From positions 17,474,193-17,538,192 of the forward strand of contig NC_091012.1 of assembly GCF_041146395.1 (NCBI RefSeq): a stretch of DNA of 64,000 nucleotides. Reading direction: 5' to 3'. Below the pieces are notes generated by a model. It did no database searches, was not told the DNA's origin, and saw nothing but the letters and a program-made list of their open reading frames with translations. Below, piece by piece: positions 9,701-23,169 of this stretch. How positions within the stretch are numbered: position 1 is the first letter of the stretch; every line of letters starts with the position of its first letter. The position numbers and the translations under genes are program-made. The DNA comes from Eulemur rufifrons (Eukaryota > Chordata > Mammalia > Primates > Lemuridae).

Positions 9701-11885
9701 GTGTCTGTGGAAAGTGTTGGATATTTTGGTGTCATGGCAGGCCATTGATTGGGTTAGGTTCCAGGCTGCAAGCTCCAGTTCACCTGTGGGCTGTGGTTGC
9801 AAAATCAGGTCAGTATTTGGGGTGCTCTTCAGATCTGTCCTGTGGGTGGGCTACCCAGTGGCTGCCTGCGTGTGGGCAGTGAATTCAGTTCTCAGTCTTT
9901 GGTAGGTTGTTTAGAATCAGATTTATGAATGCACAGATCAAAGATGAAACCGATTCATAAACAATTTTATGGAGTCTCCTTCTGGAGCTCCTCCATCCTC
10001 ATAATCTTCCTGTCACTTTCCAGTTTCCTAACGTTCCTCTTTTTGATCCTTTGTCCATAAAACTGGGTCTTTCGTTACCTTACCCTACACATACTTCCTG
10101 CGGCTGCAGCCACATCTTCCCTAAATAGCAGGAGGACTGGACAAAAAAAAAAAACACACACATACATATATGGTAAACTCCCCACTGGTTTGGGGGGTAC
10201 ATTGAAATCTGTTTTTCTTCCCCAATGTGTCTGCTACTGTTTACCATCACAGACCTCTGATAGCTGCTCCATGCGCTCAGTGGGAGAGACAGGCTGGGGT
10301 ATGCTTCTCAACCTCCCCTGGAACTGGTACCAACCACCACAGCAGTTTAGAAGCATGAACAATACTAATTTTGATGGTTATAATTTAATGAGGATATACA
10401 AATGGTTAAACTTTGCTCATTTTAAAAATCTTTCCACTCTTTTCTAAAGCTGGAATGTACTGCAAGTCACCGATTCAGTTACCTATTACGCAAGGGCTTT
10501 TCTATTTTCACAGCTATATGCTGGCTCTCCCCATGCTCTTTTTCATTCTAGCTAACTGTACTTTAAATAACATACATTGGTCTGTGCTCATTTTGGGTAC
10601 CATCCCTTTCACAGCAGCCTCTCAAATCCTAGGGCTTAGAAGCTCAGCCATCCACCCTCGTAATCTGTATCTGATCCCAGGGGCCACTCTGTTGTACTCA
10701 AGAAATTAGACAAACCTGTGTTCAGACTCTGATTTTTGCCACTTATAAACTTGTTACCTTAGGCAAAGTATAAAACCTCTCAGAGATCTGCATAAATTAG
10801 GCCATTTTTACTTGTAATTCTTCCAAATCAGAATCATAGACTGGGAGGAATTTACAGAAAGAGGAAAACCCTACTTGGCCGCACTCACCCATCCATGGTT
10901 TCACTCATTCTCTACTTCTTTCCGTCTGTTCCCTCCATCCACTCATCATCCCTGTCACCCTTCATCCGTCTCTGCATCCACACTCTGTATACTTATAAAT
11001 CCCCAGAGTCTAGGTGAGGTACAGGATAGAAGGAAATCAATAACATTGAGCCCTTAGGAAGTGTCCTGTAAAAACTATATATCTTTGCTGAAGGAACCTG
11101 CAATTCCTCAGGTATGTGAAATTTCGGGGAGGAGTGGAAGTGCCAGCAGCGGCTGCTGAGAGAGGGGTCCGCGAGCTCTGGCAGTTCAGGGCTGAGAGGC
11201 GCTGTGGGGCTCGAGTACAGCTGTTGCAGGTGGGAAGAGAGAGTCCAAATCCTGGGTTGCCATGGGCAGCAGGAAGCCCACTGCCCACTGCCCGTTTGGA
11301 CAGGGGCCCTCTTGGAAGCGGGATTGGATATTTACAGGAGTCACGGGCACCCTCTTGCTGAGCGGGGTCTGGTAAAGCTGTAGAACTGTGGACCTTAGAT
11401 TGCAGCCCTTTGTCAGAGACTCTGAGGCTGCCAGTGTGGGCTGTGAGCCACAGAAGGCCATTCTCAACTCCCCCCAGCACAGTCCCAGGCCCCAGGGGCC
11501 ACCCTGAGCTACTCCTGGGCTGAGTGTGGTGCTCCTTCATTTCATGCTCTGCTCTGCTAGGGGGACTCCAAAGCAGTGCGCTTTGTGTCCCTGGGTTTTA
11601 CAAACTCTTTGCTGGAACAGCTCTTGCAGTTTTCACTTATGCTTTCTTTTTCCTGAGACCCAGCTGCATGCCCACAGGCCGGGGCCAGTGGTGTGGGCAG
11701 CCAGCTGCCTGCAGAGTGTTTGTTACCAGTTCAGTTTGCATTTGGCTGTTTATGCCCTTAGAAAATGAGGTCTCCCAGGAGTCACAGGAGCTCTGGAGAG
11801 GTATGCTGTGTCAGTCCATCCCACCATGAGCACGGCATGCCCAGACACACCTAAACCCCATGGCTTGCTTAGGTTAACTTGCTTT
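9701..11885. other. Mostly unique non-coding sequence
   Basis: No convincing gene is seen. A short degenerate MIR-like stretch lies at about 10725-10805. A GC-rich patch at 11110-11540 holds overlapping frames on both strands (up to 167 codons) with no recognisable domain. The part at 9701-10130 may be a further old L1 5' piece, but this is uncertain. Confidence 0.5.
10725..10805 (+). mobile_element. MIR-like SINE fragment
   Basis: Contains the diverged core of MIR, with the order of phrases resembling '...ACTTGTTACCTTAGGCAAAG...ACCTCTCAGAG'. It is short and old, and assigned by eye only. Confidence 0.5.
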
Positions 11886-11887
11886 AT

Positions 11888-12020
11888 ATTATTTATTTAT
11901 TTATAATTTTGTTGTAGAGATGGGGTCTCGCTATGTTGCACAGCCTGGCCTCAAGTGATCCTCCAGCCTTGGTTTCCAAAACTGCTGGGATTACAGACGA
12001 GTACCACTGCCACCGGCCTT
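11888..12020 (-). mobile_element. Alu-type monomer fragment, antisense
   Basis: Starts with a T/A-rich tail and then reads the antisense of a 7SL-derived Alu: GTAGAGATGGGGTCTCGCTA, a CTGGCCTCAAGTGATCC box and GCTGGGATTACAG. At about 130 bases it is a single monomer or a fragment. Confidence 0.85.
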
Positions 12021-12244
12021 TAACCTGCTTTAGACTGGCAATTTGATTTGGCCAGTAACAGGTGCTCTTGTCAACTTTTGTGGGGAAAATTACAATTTTT
12101 GTCTTAGCAATTGCATGACAGAAGGCTTCTCAACAGATACTTTACCCATTTTATATGTTCTTTAAAATTACCATCATAAACATTAACAAAATAATAACTT
12201 GATGACTCAGTCTCACTGACACTGAATTTCCAGGCTCCTGATTA

Positions 12245-12690
12245 TATTGTCTTTGGGCTGAACTGTGTCTCCCAAAAAGATATGTTCCAGTGCTGAATCT
12301 GATACTGTGAATGGGACCTCATTTGGAAATAGGGTCATCGCAGATGTCATTAGATAGGATGAGGTCACACTGGAGTAGGGTAGGCTCTAATCCAGTACGA
12401 CTGCTTATAGAGAAAAGAAAACACTGTGTGAAGAGAGAGACACACAGGGGACACCACGTGAAGACAGTGGCACAGACTGCAGAGACGTGTCAACAAGCCA
12501 GGGGGCACCAGAGATCCCTGGCCACCATGAGAACCTGGAAGAGGCAAGGAAGTTCTACCCAGAGTCTCAGAGCATGACCCTACCGACACCTTGGTTTTGC
12601 ACTTCTAGCTTCCAGATCCATAAGAGAACAAATTTCTGTAGTTCTAAGCCACCTGATCTGTGTTACTTTGTTACTGCAGCCCTAGGACGC
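12245..12690 (+). mobile_element. LTR-like repeat, probable MaLR/MLT1-type
   Basis: Follows the pattern of mammalian MaLR LTRs on the plus strand: GTGTCTCCCAAAAAGATATG near the start, a GGAAATAGGGTC phrase, and a 3' part with ACCTTGGTTTTGCACTTCTAG and GTTACTTTGTTACTGCAGCC. No internal retroviral coding sequence is beside it, so it is a solitary LTR. The exact subfamily is not resolved. Confidence 0.7.
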
Positions 12691-12939
12691 TGATGCCGCC
12701 TTTACTGATTAAACTCCCCCTGACTAGTAGAGTCTGTCACCATTGGACACAGAAAGACGCTGGCCTTAGAGAGGTCAGCAGGCTATTCAGCGTCACCCAG
12801 CTTGTATCCCTGCACAAGGCACCTGGCCTATTTGCTACAGTTTTGGCCGTGTGGTTTTGTTTTGTTTTCTGGTTGTCAAAAGATACCATTCCTTAGGTTT
12901 GTGAAATATGTGATGGAAATGATGACAAAATGATTAAAC

Positions 12940-13490
12940 AAAGCACTGAGGTATAATTTACAGACATTAAGTGTTAAAATGAGTTTGGGTAAGTGCGTAC
13001 ATCCATAGAACCCAAATCATGTACAAATAGGGCACTTTTCCATCACCCAGAGAGTTCTCTCATTCCCATTCTCTGTCAATGCCAAACCCACACCCAGGCC
13101 ACCACTGCTCTGATTTCTGTCACTACCAGTCAGCTTTGCCTATCCCTGAACTTCATAGAGGAGGAGGCCTCTCATCTCTTCTGCATATGTCTCAGACCCA
13201 CCCAGGTTGTCAAGTATTTAAGGAGTTTGTTCATTTTAATGCTGAGTAATACTTCACAATATGAATACACTGCAATTCGTCCATTCACCTAGTGATGGAC
13301 ATTTAGGTTGTTTCCAGTTTGGGGTTATTATGATTAAAGCTGCTATAAATAGTCATGTAGCCTTGTGGACATTGTTTCATTTGTCTTAGGTAAATACGTA
13401 CGAGTGGAATTGTTGGGTCATGCAGTAAAAGTATGCTGAACTTTATAAAGCAACTGAGAAGCTGTTTACAAAACAATCTGTGAAGCCTCA
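12940..13490 (-). mobile_element. Ancient L1 3' end, antisense
   Basis: Diverged antisense of the L1 ORF2 end and 3' UTR, including the recognisable stretches around GATGGACATTTAGGTTGTTT and TGGAATTGTTGGGTCA. No coding capacity is left. Confidence 0.8.
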
Positions 13491-13725
13491 TGGAGATGGA
13501 GGCCTGGCTGGTGCTGTGCTATGACAGTCCCACTCCCTGCCCAGGCACAGCATAATCTCAGGGACAAAGTTACACGACTGCACTTGGCTTGCTATCTTGC
13601 TGAACTGCATCCACACACACAACAGGTCCACTCGGGCAGCAGTTTTCCCTGTTGTGTTTTGTAGATGTCTCCAGACTTTCCTATTAGAGTCATTGAGGGG
13701 ACAAAGGGAAAACTTCATTTACAAA

Positions 13726-13920
13726 TACATTTTTATGTAAATATAGAATCCATATTTAAACATAGAACTGTTTTGCTTAAATAGAGAATGTATGTTAAAT
13801 TCTTAAATATAGACATTGCTTAAATATAGAATTTGCACTTAACTATAGAATTGTTGTACTTAAATATAGAATTTGTTTTACTTAATTATAGAATTTACTT
13901 AAATATAGAATTGATTTTCT
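13726..13920. repeat. AT-rich imperfect tandem repeat
   Basis: About ten degenerate copies of a unit close to CTTAAATATAGAATTT, with spacers of varying length, occur head to tail. It is a local minisatellite and no mobile element was recognised in it. Confidence 0.9.
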
Positions 13921-16900
13921 TGATCTCAGAAAGTCAGTTCCTTCCTGTATAATTTGCATGCCACAGAAGCTGCAGTTAGAAAATAACGTGATTTAGGGAG
14001 CTTCTTGGAGTATCAGTTCATCAGGAACATTCGCACATGGATGCTGCATTTTGCACAACACTGTGGGGAACACCAGAGTAGAGGAAGAGCAGGCACATCT
14101 CTGAGGAGCTGCCACAGCTGCTGGGGCAGAGGAGGAGGAGGATGGGGAAGGGTGGGAGGAAGGAGAGGGGATGGCTGGGGAGAGCCGGATGGACAGGGGC
14201 CGTGGGGTAGAAGGAGGTGAAGTACATATGAGATGCACCCAGATGGTGACTCGCAGACTGGATTGACCACTCAGGACGAAGTGCCCTTTCTGGGATGGGA
14301 TTCTGCTAACATTCCTTCAAATACAACCTCAAAATACCACCTATGACATGGGACAGAAGCCAGGCTAATGCGCCCACCTGCAACCTCTCTTGCAGACAGC
14401 GAGCCAAGAAAACTCGTAATTCCCAAGGGGATTCCTATGGGGGTCTGGAGCAAAGGCTGAAGCAAGGTGACCTCGGAAACTGGGCTTCCTACAAGTCACC
14501 CCTGTCCCCCGCCCCCTGGTGCCAGCCTCCGATGACCAGCCCCCTTCCAGGAAGCACACAGCATATACTAATGTGCCATTACTGTCTCCTCATGCTCACT
14601 GCATGAAACTTTATTTTTGAAATATGTATTCACCTGATTCAAAAAACACACATCACCAAGAACAGTGTGAGGAGACTCCTCGACCTCACCCCTCCACCCA
14701 TCAAATCCCCAACTCCTTCACTGTCCCTTCTCAGTCTTCACGGAGTTTTTGCATGTCCCTCCATAACTCTTTTATCCATGAATAAGCAAATATTAAATAT
14801 ATATTAATGTTATTTCCCATCCCTTGCTGTTTTACAAAGGAAAGGTATAATCCAACCAGAAAATGTCTAACTCATTACAATTTATTCAGAGCCTACTGGA
14901 CACAGACCTCTGCATTGGGCTTTTTCATCTAAGATAGGTCTTGCCCACACTCTCTGAAGAGCTCCCAGTCCTGGGCTGGGCATCCAAGGCTCTGTGCAGC
15001 GTGACCCCAGAGGACATCTCAGATCAGCTGTGCTCAGCTTTCTGCTCTGGAAACACACTCTGGTAGCTGTAGGTTCTTCCAGACACAGCTCCTCCATCCC
15101 ATTTTCTACCTGGACTCAAGACACCCTCCTTGTCTGAAGCGCCCTCTCCCTTCCTCACTCACCCCGCCAAGTCCTTTGAGCGCTGGCGGGAATCTTGGCT
15201 CTGGTAAAGTCCCCGCTGCTGCCTCTGAGCCAGGCTCATGCTGTTCACCAGGACAATGATCCTGGAGTTGAACAAGGCTTGTTTCCATTCTTTGTTGCCC
15301 GTGCGTGCGGCACTCAAGCAGATTCCACATTTCCGGACAGACCCATCAGGGTCTTACACGCCTTGATTTCCTTTGCTGGAAAACTAGACTAGTATCTGGA
15401 ACAGAAGTTAAGATACAGTGATTTATTTGTTAATTATATTATACTTAAATGAACTAAAAGTGCTTTAACATACTCACTTCCACTCCCTGCTAGCAGGCTG
15501 CTACTCTGGAGGTGTAATGAGGGACTTTTCAAGGCACTTTGGACCCAAAATAATTCCCCTCCCACGTACCATTGTGCCATGGCTCAGCCTGAATAGACAG
15601 CAAACCCGGAGAATGTCCCACGAAGACACAGTCGGACACGCATATTATTAATTCATATATTAACCTTCCAGTAACAGATACTCACTTTTCAGCACCCAGG
15701 GTTTAGGGTGAAGTGATGACTTAAATACGGGCACCTGGGGGAGTTTTCAAGGGAGCAAGTTAAGGCAAATGTGAGAGACCAAGAGATGAAGGAGATAAAA
15801 AGGATATAAGTAAAATGTATTGGGTTGAATAGATCATTGTTTGTTTTAAATCAGAATAAAATGGGTTTGTGGAATTGCTGTCATTTGCAGGGACTTGAAA
15901 GGTAAGTATTTTAAGTCAATGGAAGGGAAGCATTTTAATGCAGATGCAGTCACTAGCAAAACCTGAGAATGGGGAAAACACCTAAGGCAGGGAGAAGAGT
16001 GGCCAGCCCTGTCCTCCGGCGGAGGGAGTCCCTGAGAGCCACACTGGCTTGTTTTAACCAATGGCCTGGTGGTTCGCTGGACACTCTGTCTGTCTCTTAG
16101 GGGACGAGATGCCCAATTCCCCCAAGCAGTGAACAGGACAGGAGACCATGCTGTCGTCTGCACAAATTTGAAAATTTTGATCAGATCCAGTTGGTTTTCT
16201 TATATTGCATCTCATATCAGTCTTCGATGGGTGGTCTGCAGCTAGCATCGCCCAACTACGAAATATTTCCCTTCCGTATGTGGCAGCCCAATTCGCCATT
16301 AGCGGAGTCAGGGTTTTAGAATGCTTTCCTTCTGCAGCCTTGGCCCTTCCTGGCCCTTGTGGGCTCTGGTCCTGCCCCACAGAACGCAGAACGTACCGCT
16401 CCTCGCTGTTCCCCATGGTCTCCTTCCAGTGCCTCAGACAGGTCCAGCGTCTTTCCTTGACTGTTCCTCTTCAGGCCAAACAGAGGCCAGGGCAGAGTAC
16501 AGGAACTAGAACAGTCCAGGTGTGGCCTGGATGGGCCTTGACTTACTTGTTAACAGAGGAGGAGTACTGCCTGCCTGCCTCACGCGCCAGGATTGAACGG
16601 GAAGATGGCCATGAAAATATGTTGTCCTTGTTAGAGGAGAATTCCCTAAACTGTCCCAGGGTCTTTCGCTTTTCCTAACAGCACTCATCACTTAACTCAT
16701 TATGCTGGAAGTGGGCCAGCCAGGCCAGAATTCAGTGAGATTATTCTCTCTCCCAACCTGGACATTGCACTTAGGACGCCATCTATCTGGAGTTTTCTTT
16801 AAAAATGGCAGGGACATTATAAAGTTGAAATCACCTCTTTACACAGCAGGTAGAATGTGTTACTCTAAGGGGTGAACCTGCTGAAACCATCAAGCAATTC

Positions 16901-17555
16901 ACACACCATGGCCAAATGCTTAGTATAAAACAAACACTGCTGTAGGAAGATGAAATCAGTACTACTCTTGGGAATTCATGAAAGAGTTGAGAGATCAGAC
17001 AAAGCACATAAAACAACCTGAGAGCAATAGAAGGTGGCACCTAAAGAGGATAAATCATCCAAGGAAAGGTAGAAAGTCCAGAAGGGCCTCAGAGACGGGA
17101 GAACATCAGGAAAGGCTACCTGCAGAGGAGGAGCCCAGCCCAGGCCTGGAAGGTCTGAGTTGAGCTGGAGAGAAGGGGCTGAGCTGCAGGAAATGAGAGT
17201 GGCAGATGGAGGGACCGTGAATGGGAACAAGCAATCCAAGGAGAGTTCATATAATCTTCATATCAGCAACAATTATAGGAAGTTCAACTTGTTTGGCAGA
17301 TAGACTAACATTTAGGGAGGAAACCTGCCTTTTCCCCAAACATCTCTTGAAGATGCTCTCAGAGACTGACCATGTATTGCTCCTGTGGTCATTCATTTAC
17401 CCAGTGCAATTCCTCCCCCTCCTGAATGACGGATGCTGGGATGTGAGTGTAAATACCACACGGTCCTTCCCAGGAGAGGCTCCTGAACCCTGATTTAATC
17501 ACCACCTGCTCCGGGCTTCATGAGGTTATGTCTGGAGAGAATTGAGAACACTGAT
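13921..17555. other. Unique non-coding sequence
   Basis: Nothing is seen beyond a G-rich, AGG-rich patch at about 14120-14215 and short chance frames. The frames overlap on both strands and show no domain or conserved-looking start. No RNA gene was recognised. Confidence 0.5.
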
Positions 17556-17559
17556 CTGT

Positions 17560-17728
17560 TGGCTTCACCATACCTCGATAATAATAAAACTCACATTTTC
17601 AAACACACCCAGCTAAGCTGCTGTCAAATCCCTGACACACAGAATCTGTGAGATGGTATCTGTTTGCTGTCTGAAGCCAGGAAGTTTCGTGGCTGTCTAT
17701 TATACAGCAGTAGATAACTAACACAGCC
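17560..17728 (+). mobile_element. 3' part of an MLT1-like LTR
   Basis: The end reads like the 3' terminus of old MaLR LTRs, with AGAATCTGTGAGATGGTATC and ACAGCAGTAGATAACTAACA. The 5' part is too diverged to place. Confidence 0.6.
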
Positions 17729-19429
17729 AATGAAGGCCTGAAGACTTGGAAATTAGGGAGACATGATAGTTTTTAGGAAGGAGAGCAATGTGCTTGATTT
17801 GTGCGGCCAAGGGGGTGGAAAGGGCATGAACAGGGGGTGCCCAGAGAGCACAGCATGGGACCCTCCGTCCTGCGGGCCGGTCACCCTGGCTGGTTGCATC
17901 CCCTTATTTTGTGAGTACAATCATCCTGGACCCTGTGATCTTAGATTCTAACTTTTAAAGCACGGTACAGAGGGCTTAGCTTATTTTATTTGCTTTTTTC
18001 CCAAAGCATTCTGTTTCATCAGTGCCTTTCAGGGCAATGCTTATTTTCCAGTGAGGGCCATCCTAAAAGAAAATCCAGCACCGACAACTGTCCCTGTCTC
18101 ACCTCAATTCCCCACCTGTTTTAAGATTCTACAACACCTGTGGCCTCTGTCCTTTCCAGTGGTTCTGGCCCCATTTAGCTTGGTTACATCGGAAGCCCCG
18201 ACCCAAGTACTGGAGCTGCAGGCTGAGGGACGGGGCACATTCAGTGTGTCTACACAATCAGAGGTTAGGAAACACCAGCTAGCAGGGACAGGAGAGATGG
18301 AACTGTGTTTCCTCTGCTCAGGAAGAGGAGGTGTGGGGTTGACTAAGGAGGCTTCTTGGCATGTTTGGGGGGGACGGTTCTCCCCCTGTGGGCTGGGCTG
18401 AGTCAGCTGTTTGTCCCCACAGGGGAAAGAGTAAGGCCAGAGGGCTCGCCCCCTGCCTGCAGCACTGAGCTTAGCCACAGGGAACAGGAGCCGCCTGCAG
18501 AAGGCATCGCTGCTGGGCAGTAAGTCTGTACATATGTGTCATGCTCTTCTAAAGGTGTAACTGCCGCATCATTTTAATGATTCTGAAAATCTGTATTGCG
18601 GCACATAAGAAAAACTCTGAGCAAACTATTTTTAACAAAGAAGCAGAATGAAGAACCATCGATCACTGCTGTAAGCACTCTTTGAGGAGGCAGGGAGAAA
18701 TATGCATTTAGAATTAATCATATTTAAAAATGACACAGTGCCATTTGCTTGGAATTGGAGCAAGATAGAAATGTGTGAATTAGTTGTCCCAGGGTGTGAC
18801 AGACTTGTCTCTCAGGCAGAGCCCAAGACCCAGGGCACTCAGGAGGCTGAGCGGGTCTCCTCGCCACTTCCCCAGGCGTATTTACGGAGTTTGGTGGTGG
18901 AAACTTCCAAGCTGATCAATGCAACATTGTAGGTTCAGGCAAAAGAACAAAATGAAGTTTCCCTGAAATTCACAGAACTGGCTCAATTCTTAAACACCGG
19001 AGGAGAACCAGGGGACCCAGCAGGGTCCTGCTGTCCTCTTAGTGCATGAGCCAGTGACCACCTGGAGTCACAGGGAGAGCTGATGTCCCAGTACCAGGAT
19101 GGCATCTGTGAAGCCTGTGCTTGGGGTCTAGCTCCTGCCACTTCACTTGTCCTTGGCCAGTGCCACCTCCTGGCCCCTCACCCTGTCTGTCCTCCCTGTC
19201 TGAGTCCAGAGACAGAAGCAGCCCACGACCAACGCCAGTGAACCGTGTCAGCCGGGAGCCTTCCCAAAGCGTCCCCGGGTGCTGCTCTTCCCCTGGGTGG
19301 CAGCACGCTCCACGGAAAGTGAGGAGCACGCCTGTCACCAAAGCAGTGCCTTTCTGAGGACACACCCTGCTCTGCCCTGGGTGGCCCACTGTGGGTCCTT
19401 GGTGGCTCCAGCCCATCTGCCAGAGCCCG
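17729..19429. other. Unique non-coding sequence
   Basis: No exon, RNA gene or clear repeat was recognised. Short overlapping frames on both strands in the GC-rich parts (18050-18480 and 19040-19430) show no family signature. Confidence 0.5.
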
Positions 19430-19985
19430 TCCACCACACACTCACTCACATGCACGTGCACACAGGTGCACACTCGCACCCCCCAAAGTCACACACACGC
19501 ACACTCACATTTGCATTCACACACTCACCAGCTCACACATGCACGCTCACATATGCACACACTGGCAATCTGCTCCCACAACCCACAGTCACACACACGT
19601 GCACACTCACATTCACACTTATTCACAAACTCATACCTACACACACACACACACACAGGTGCACACTCGCATATCCACTGTCACAACCCACACGTACACA
19701 CATTCACACTCACTTGTGAACTTGTACATACATACGCTCCCACACTCACATTTGCACCCCACACATGCAGTCATACCCACACACATGCACACACAACCTC
19801 TCATGCACACTCACACATTTTGTCACACACACGTGCACATACTGACACCCTCCCATGCACACTCTAACACTCATGCACTCTCACACACGGTCATGCATGC
19901 ACAATCACACGTATGCACACACTCACACTTGCACAAACTCACCCATGCACACACACACACACACACACACGCACACTCACACACA
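19430..19985. repeat. CA-rich minisatellite
   Basis: About 550 bases of variant CACTCACA / CACACGTGCACA / ACACATGCACAC units, including pure CA runs near 19640 and 19946-19970. The strand bias to C and A opens long histidine/threonine-rich frames in several phases, which are artefacts of the repeat. Confidence 0.95.
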
Positions 19986-20690
19986 CTGGCGCCAGGTCCC
20001 CTTGTGGGCCCCCTGCTCTCTTCAGCTCTGAAGCTGGAGGAAAGGGCAGCCCCAGTGGCCCTGCTGGGTCTGTCTTGTTTGCTAGGGCCCCCTGGCTGCC
20101 TCCGAGGCACAGTGAATGACAGGAGTGGATTCTTCTCCCCGGGGTAACCTGGGACCAGAGGGCTCCGGCTTGTCGGCTGCGTCAGGTGCTGACTGGGTAC
20201 TTCCTGGCCTGAGCCGCCCACCGTGTCTCTATTGGGCCTAGTGTCCCTGAGGCCCACGGCCCCCACTCCGTGTCCCTGACATTCAGAGGCAATGCCCCCT
20301 TTGGAGACTCACCAGTGACCACAGGGGAGTGACCAGGCAGGCCAGAAAGGCCCACAACTCAATTGGGTGCTTGGCACCACACCTTGAACCTACAAGTGCC
20401 CTGCTGACCATGGGCTCAGCACCCTGGGAGCCTCCTGGGCCGACGTTCAGACAGCTGCTTCCTGGGGGGCGTCCATCCTGGCACAGGGCCTCCCTGAGCA
20501 CAGGGCCCACGGAGAGCCCCGGCGACGTGAAATGCGTGTGAACACCCTCGCACGTCTGGGGACACATCCTGGATGTCTTACAAGGAAGGCCTGGGCCCCA
20601 GTCCCAGCAGTGCCACCTCTCTGTGGAGTGAGGACATTCTGAGCTCATCACTCTTGTTCAGGAAATGCAGGTTGTAGCATTTACTAACTT
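19986..20690. other. Unique GC-rich non-coding sequence
   Basis: GC-rich and without a recognised gene. Frames of up to about 130 codons occur on both strands and are not supported by any family resemblance. Confidence 0.4.
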
Positions 20691-21125
20691 AGCATCTTAG
20701 CGCTGCTCAACAAACTGCCACAGACTGGGTGGTGTGGAACAAGAGAAGTTTATTTTCTGACTGCTCTGGGGCCTGTGGTGCAAAATCACAGTGTCAGCAG
20801 GGCCAGGCCCCTCTGCAGCCTCAACGGGATGGTCCTTCCCTGCGTCTTCCACTTCTGGTGTTGCCAGTGGTCCCGGTGTCCCCTGGATTCCAGCCCATCA
20901 CTGCAGTCTCTGCTGCTGTCATCACACGGCATCTCCCTGCGTCTCTGTCCAAACTCCCCTCCTGTATGAGGACCCCATCATTGGATTAGGGCCCCAGGTA
21001 ACCCAGAATTTTAGCTCGATTACATCTGCAAAGACCTGTTTTCAAAGAGGGTCACATACACAGGTTCCTGGTTTAGGACTTGAACATATTAATAGCTTTT
21101 GGAGAGACACAATTCAACTGGTGAC
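20690..21125 (-). mobile_element. Diverged MaLR-type LTR, antisense
   Basis: Begins with CAACAAACTGCCACAGACTG and later has TTGGATTAGGGCCCCA and a GAGACACAATTCAAC end. This is the antisense order of MST/MLT1-like LTRs. The middle is poorly conserved. Confidence 0.6.
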
Positions 21126-22070
21126 AGTTACCTTGGGAGATTGTGAGGTCGAGAGGTTATGTGTGAACTAAGCCTATTAATATTACAACAAATGACATAA
21201 ATGAAGGAAGTCACATGCCAGGCAGGGCCACCCACGGGCCTGCTCCCTGGGTCCGGAGGACATTTCTGAGACTGAGCAGAAGCTCGGCTTGGAGCAGTCC
21301 TCACCGCTTGTCTGTGTTTCTGCTGCTCAGGGAGGAGTCCTGCTTTGGGGTCCACTCAGCTCTAATTTCCCAGGGACACTCAGGCTCACCATTCCTTAGG
21401 AAGGCAGGTGTAGGTGGAGCCACTCTGGTCCAAATAAAAGTCTGTCTCCCCTACTGCCCCAGCCTGCTCTGCCACGTGGCACCTGTGGGAGCCGACACAC
21501 GGCTCAGGTCCACGTGGCAGCACCTTGCCTCAGGGGACCCACTACCGTAAACTTCAAAAGTGTGGCTAGTATCCAGCCCAGCCTCCCTGAGCCCATGATG
21601 CAAAGACAATCCCAGAGACACTGTGTCCTTCCTGGAGACACCAGCATAGGAAGGACAGCCTGCTGATATCCTACGTGAATATTCCACAACTGTGTTAACT
21701 CAACACCATCTATGAACAAAGTCTGTTTCTATCAACCTTCAACCTTCCATTCTCTCCCTTGGGTGACCACTTCACTGAAAATCTGGCCTTTCTCCACGTT
21801 TCGTTGTTACCTGAGCGTCTTTGATATAAACAGTCACTTCAGTGATGCACGTGTAACACACTTGCTGTGACTACTGTTTAGTTGGAGAGAGGGGATCGAT
21901 CCCCAGACCCTGTAACAGGAGCAGGAAGTCCATTGACCAACAGGATCATAACGTCTAAATGACTGAGGCTGTTTTCTCTACAAAGCTGGCCTTGCGCATG
22001 GGATGAACGAGAGCAGCTGACCAAGTGTCGAGAAGTACCTGCCATGTAGCTAAATGTTCCAGGACCTGAA
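21126..22070. other. Unique non-coding sequence
   Basis: No gene, RNA or clear repeat was recognised between the LTR and the MIR elements. Confidence 0.4.
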
Positions 22071-22074
22071 GTTG

Positions 22075-22320
22075 GCTCTGGGGACAGTGCTGGGTTTGGA
22101 CTCCTGGCTGCATCACCTTCTGGCTTTATAGCACCCAGCAAATGAGTTAACTCATCCAAGCCTTAGTTCAATCATCTGTACAATGAAAATACTAGTGAGA
22201 CCTTTCTTATAAACTGACACCCAACTCAACCCTGAAGTAATCCATGTACAACTTCTTACTACGGCACTTGGCACATAGAAGCATTTAACACATGTTAGAT
22301 ACTTGCTACTGGTAATCACA
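22075..22320 (+). mobile_element. MIR-type SINE
   Basis: Order of MIR phrases on the plus strand: GGGTTTGGACTCCTGGCTGC, a degenerate 'gagttaactcatccaagcctta' core, then TCATCTGTACAATGAAAATA. Confidence 0.7.
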
Positions 22321-22347
22321 CTATTAACAGAAATAAAGGAAGCCAAT

Positions 22348-22525
22348 GGAGCAGAGTGGTGAAAAACCTGGCTTTAGAATGCACTCTTTAACTTTCTAGC
22401 CAGTTCCTTCAGGAAAGTCATATAACTTCTTCTTCCTTCTTTATTCATTGCATCTCTAAAATGGGACAATAATGACATTCCCTCACACGGTTGCCACGCG
22501 GTTCTAATGAATGCAAAGATGTGGA
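22348..22525 (+). mobile_element. MIR-type SINE, second copy
   Basis: A second MIR-like stretch directly downstream: ACCTGGCTTTAGAATGC, a diverged core, then CTCTAAAATGGGACAATAAT. The identification is by eye. Confidence 0.6.
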
Positions 22526-22824
22526 GCTGCCACTCCAATGTCAGTCTAATTCGTAAGCTCACTTTCTCCCGTCTGCCTTCCATGCACACCACGCTATGAG
22601 GTTTCATGATGCTTGGGTGGCCTCATAACCTTTATTTCCAGACTAAATAGTTTGATCTGATCATCTAATTTCTCCTTAGAAAACCTCAGGCCTTTCTTTA
22701 GTTTTTCTGTGGAGCTGTCTACAGTTGTGCCGATTGGGAGGTGTCAGGGTAAGGCATATTTAGTCTCCCCAGATAGGTTAACATTAATTAATACCAATTA
22801 ATAGTATTAAAATTATCAGGGTAT

Positions 22825-23160
<336 letters not shown>

Positions 23161-23169
23161 ATTATCAGG

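Noticed and set aside
11037..11540. 167-codon minus-strand frame in a GC-rich patch
   Set aside because: No domain or recognisable start context, and competing frames lie on the other strand. No splice sites or relatives could be named.
13726..13920. CRISPR-like array
   Set aside because: The units are degenerate and AT-rich with no unique spacers of constant length, and the DNA is mammalian.
19279..20147. Frames of 146-202 codons rich in histidine and threonine
   Set aside because: They arise from the CA-rich minisatellite, which is open in several phases at once.
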